Shown piece after piece: positions 6,378 through 7,998 of a DNA stretch of 7,998 nt. Origin of the DNA: PALSA-1006 sp037140475. GTDB lineage: Bacteria > Pseudomonadota > Gammaproteobacteria > Burkholderiales > Gallionellaceae. The stretch lies in contig JBAXEJ010000088.1 in assembly GCA_037140475.1 (NCBI GenBank), positions 1 to 7,998 of the forward strand. The letters run 5' to 3'. Position 1 is the stretch's first letter, and the number at the start of each line of letters is the position of its first letter. The notes beneath the pieces are model-generated. The model did not search any database and had not been told where the DNA came from. It saw only the letters and a program-made list of their open reading frames with translations. Made by a program: the position numbers and the translations under genes.

Positions 6378-7998
6378 CTAGGTGCGATTATGCGAATGTT
6401 GCGCCGCCAACGCGATCACATCCAAAATCAACGCTACTTTTCCATCACCCATAATGGTGGCGCCAGAAATACCGGCCACCTTACGGAAGTTTGAAGCCAA
6501 GCTCTTAATCACCACTTGATGCTGACCCAACAGCTCGTCCACCATCAGCGCCGTTTTTTTGCCTTCGGCTTCGATGATGACAACAATACCTTTGGTGAAA
6601 TCAGTCACCGCATTTTCGATATTAAATACTTCATGCACGGAAACCAGCGGCAGATATTCGCCACGCACGCGGAGTAAATGACCTTCGCCACTCACTGATT
6701 TCAAATCTTCGGCTTTCACTTGCAACGATTCGACGATGGAACCGAGTGGCGCGATGAAAACTTGACCGCCAACCGAAACTGACAAGCCATCCAAAATCGC
6801 CAAGGTGAGTGGCAAACGAATGGTGGTGCGCGTACCAAAGCCCTCGGCGGAATCAATCTCCACACGACCGCCCAGCTCGGCGATGTTACGTTTCACCACG
6901 TCCATGCCCACGCCGCGGCCCGATACATCCGTCACCACTTCCGCAGTCGAGAAGCCTGCTTCGTAGATCAACATCCATACCGCAGAATCAGGCATGTCGT
7001 CGCTCACATTCATGCCGCGCTCTTTGGCTTTGTTCAAAATACGGCTGCGGCTCAAACCGCCACCGTCGTCGGCCACTTCGATCACGATATTGCCGCCCTG
7101 ATGGAAAGCGTTCAACGTAATCGTGCCCGTTTCGGATTTTCCTGCAGCCAGACGTTTCTCCGGCATTTCGATACCGTGATCTAAGCTGTTGCGAATCAAG
7201 TGAGTGAGCGGATCAGCGATTTTTTCGATCAGCCCTTTATCCAACTCAGTGCCTTCGCCCAAGGTTTTCAAATCTATCTTTTTGTTGAGCTTAGCGGCCA
7301 TGTCGCGTACCACGCGCGGGAAGCGGCTAAACACAAAGGAGATCGGCAACATACGCACCGCCATCACCGCTTCTTGAATGTCGCGCGTGTTGCGTTGCAA
7401 TTGAGTCAAACCACTTTGCAAACGCTCAACCACGATTGGGTCAAGCAGCGAGGCCGACTGCGACAACATCGCCTGCGTGATGACCAATTCACCCACCAGG
7501 TTGATGAGTTGATCGACCTTCTCCACGCTGACGCGAATGGATGAATCTGCTGCTGCCGGCGGAGGCGCACGGTCAGCGGCACGACGATTAGGATGTGCTT
7601 GCTCGGCCACTAGCTTAGGCGCTTCTGCAGTGGCCTCAGGCTTTACCTCAGGCGCGGTTGGCGCAGCAGCCAAGGTGTCTGGATTGGGCTCTTGCAAGAA
7701 ACCATAACCGCGCTGTTCTTCTCGCTCGGCTTTTTGCACCGGTGTCTCTTCAAAGAAGCCATAACCTTGTGCGTCTTCAGCCGCATCATGTTTAACGGGT
7801 TCATCACCAAAGAAACCGTAGCCGGGGTCGGCGGCAGGCACAGCAGCAGGCTCATCATCAAAGAAACCATAACCTTCATCTGCCGCAGGCGTTGTCGCCG
7901 CGACAGGCGCAACCTTTGCTGCAGGGGCTGCGGTAGTTTGTTCAGACGAAGACAAGCGCTCCAAATTCGCACGCGCGTCTTTCACTAATTGCTCATCC
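6378..7998 (-). CDS. cheA: CheA sensor histidine kinase, C-terminal part (P2 region to P5)
   Basis: The frame stays open to the window edge (it reads DEQLVKDARANLERL there), so the P1 phosphotransfer domain is outside. Residues here are counted from the GTG codon at 7985, which is probably internal. An Ala/Pro/Glu-rich linker (about 16-148) holds four GYGFF-like peptides (38-42, 55-59, 74-78, 93-97). P3 dimerisation follows from about 149 (IRVSVEKVDQLINLVGEL). The P4 ATPase has the N box with N266 and H270, the G1 box DDGGG (306-310), an F box GFSTA (344-348) and the G2 box GRGVGMDVV (356-364). P5, the CheW-like domain, covers about 394-530, and the gene ends HSHNRT, TAG. The kinase autophosphorylates in trans and passes phosphate to CheY and CheB. 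All visible ATPase motifs look intact. The next gene, MCP-A, starts 40 bp downstream. Confidence 0.96.
   Translation of the reverse strand, partial: DEQLVKDARANLERLSSSEQTTAAPAAKVAPVAATTPAADEGYGFFDDEPAAVPAADPGYGFFGDEPVKHDAAEDAQGYGFFEETPVQKAEREEQRGYGFLQEPNPDTLAAAPTAPEVKPEATAEAPKLVAEQAHPNRRAADRAPPPAAADSSIRVSVEKVDQLINLVGELVITQAMLSQSASLLDPIVVERLQSGLTQLQRNTRDIQEAVMAVRMLPISFVFSRFPRVVRDMAAKLNKKIDLKTLGEGTELDKGLIEKIADPLTHLIRNSLDHGIEMPEKRLAAGKSETGTITLNAFHQGGNIVIEVADDGGGLSRSRILNKAKERGMNVSDDMPDSAVWMLIYEAGFSTAEVVTDVSGRGVGMDVVKRNIAELGGRVEIDSAEGFGTRTTIRLPLTLAILDGLSVSVGGQVFIAPLGSIVESLQVKAEDLKSVSGEGHLLRVRGEYLPLVSVHEVFNIENAVTDFTKGIVVIIEAEGKKTALMVDELLGQHQVVIKSLASNFRKVAGISGATIMGDGKVALILDVIALAAQHSHNRT
7695..7874 (-). 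repeat. Four GYGFF peptide repeats in the CheA P1-P3 linker
   Basis: The repeats read DEGYGFFDDEP, DPGYGFFGDEP, AQGYGFFEETP and QRGYGFLQEP, spaced about 17-19 residues apart in an otherwise low-complexity acidic and Ala/Pro-rich linker. They take the place where E. coli CheA has its folded P2 domain that docks CheY and CheB. The fourth copy is altered (L for the last F). Short docking motifs for response regulators are the obvious inference, but the sequence alone does not prove it. Confidence 0.85.

Noticed and set aside
7983..7985. GTG at 7985 as the true cheA start
   Set aside because: The frame continues open upstream to the window edge (DEQLV...), and CheA needs an N-terminal P1 domain. 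The GTG is an internal Val codon; no ribosome binding site is seen in the 13 upstream bases.

Overview
The window is a bacterial chemosensory (chemotaxis-type) gene cluster, read entirely on the minus strand. From right to left it carries the 3' part of cheA (6378-7998, open at the window edge), a transmembrane chemoreceptor (MCP-A, 4085-6337), a complete cheW (3419-3913), a 96-codon broken copy of the start of the next gene (3038-3328), a 951-residue receptor with an Aer-type PAS domain (MCP-B, 183-3038), and the first 21 codons of a second cheW (1-65). No convincing gene lies on the plus strand. No gene-free stretch exceeds 300 bases.

The protein features point to a Gram-negative proteobacterium, most likely a betaproteobacterium. 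These are Tsr-like 36-heptad signalling domains, CheR-tether-like C-termini ending EEWEEF, an Ala/Pro/Lys-rich tail, and CheA with GYGFF repeats between P1 and P3. This is an inference from family resemblance; no ribosomal or other taxonomic marker is present.

The genes would work together as one signalling array. The two receptors sense periplasmic and, for MCP-B, cytoplasmic redox or energy cues. CheW couples them to the CheA kinase. The receptor tails are suited to tethering CheR or CheB, which are not in the window. CheY, CheB, CheR and the start of cheA are presumably outside it. The spacing (40 bp between cheA and MCP-A, then 171, 90 and 117 bp gaps) is compatible with one operon, though the larger gaps hold repeats.

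The structural interest lies in duplication at several scales. (1) The layout receptor, palindromic-repeat block, cheW occurs twice, with near-identical receptor signalling domains, the same repeat order between the genes, and 55/55 identical bases at the visible cheW ends. (2) An exact 292-bp tandem duplication covers the start of MCP-B and creates a truncated PAS reading frame whose stop overlaps the MCP-B start as TAATG. (3) A 92-residue double-HAMP unit is duplicated within MCP-A. (4) Four GYGFF peptides repeat in CheA. I see no wholly unknown system here; the best leads are the truncated PAS fragment, the CheA repeats and the stop-abutting palindromes.
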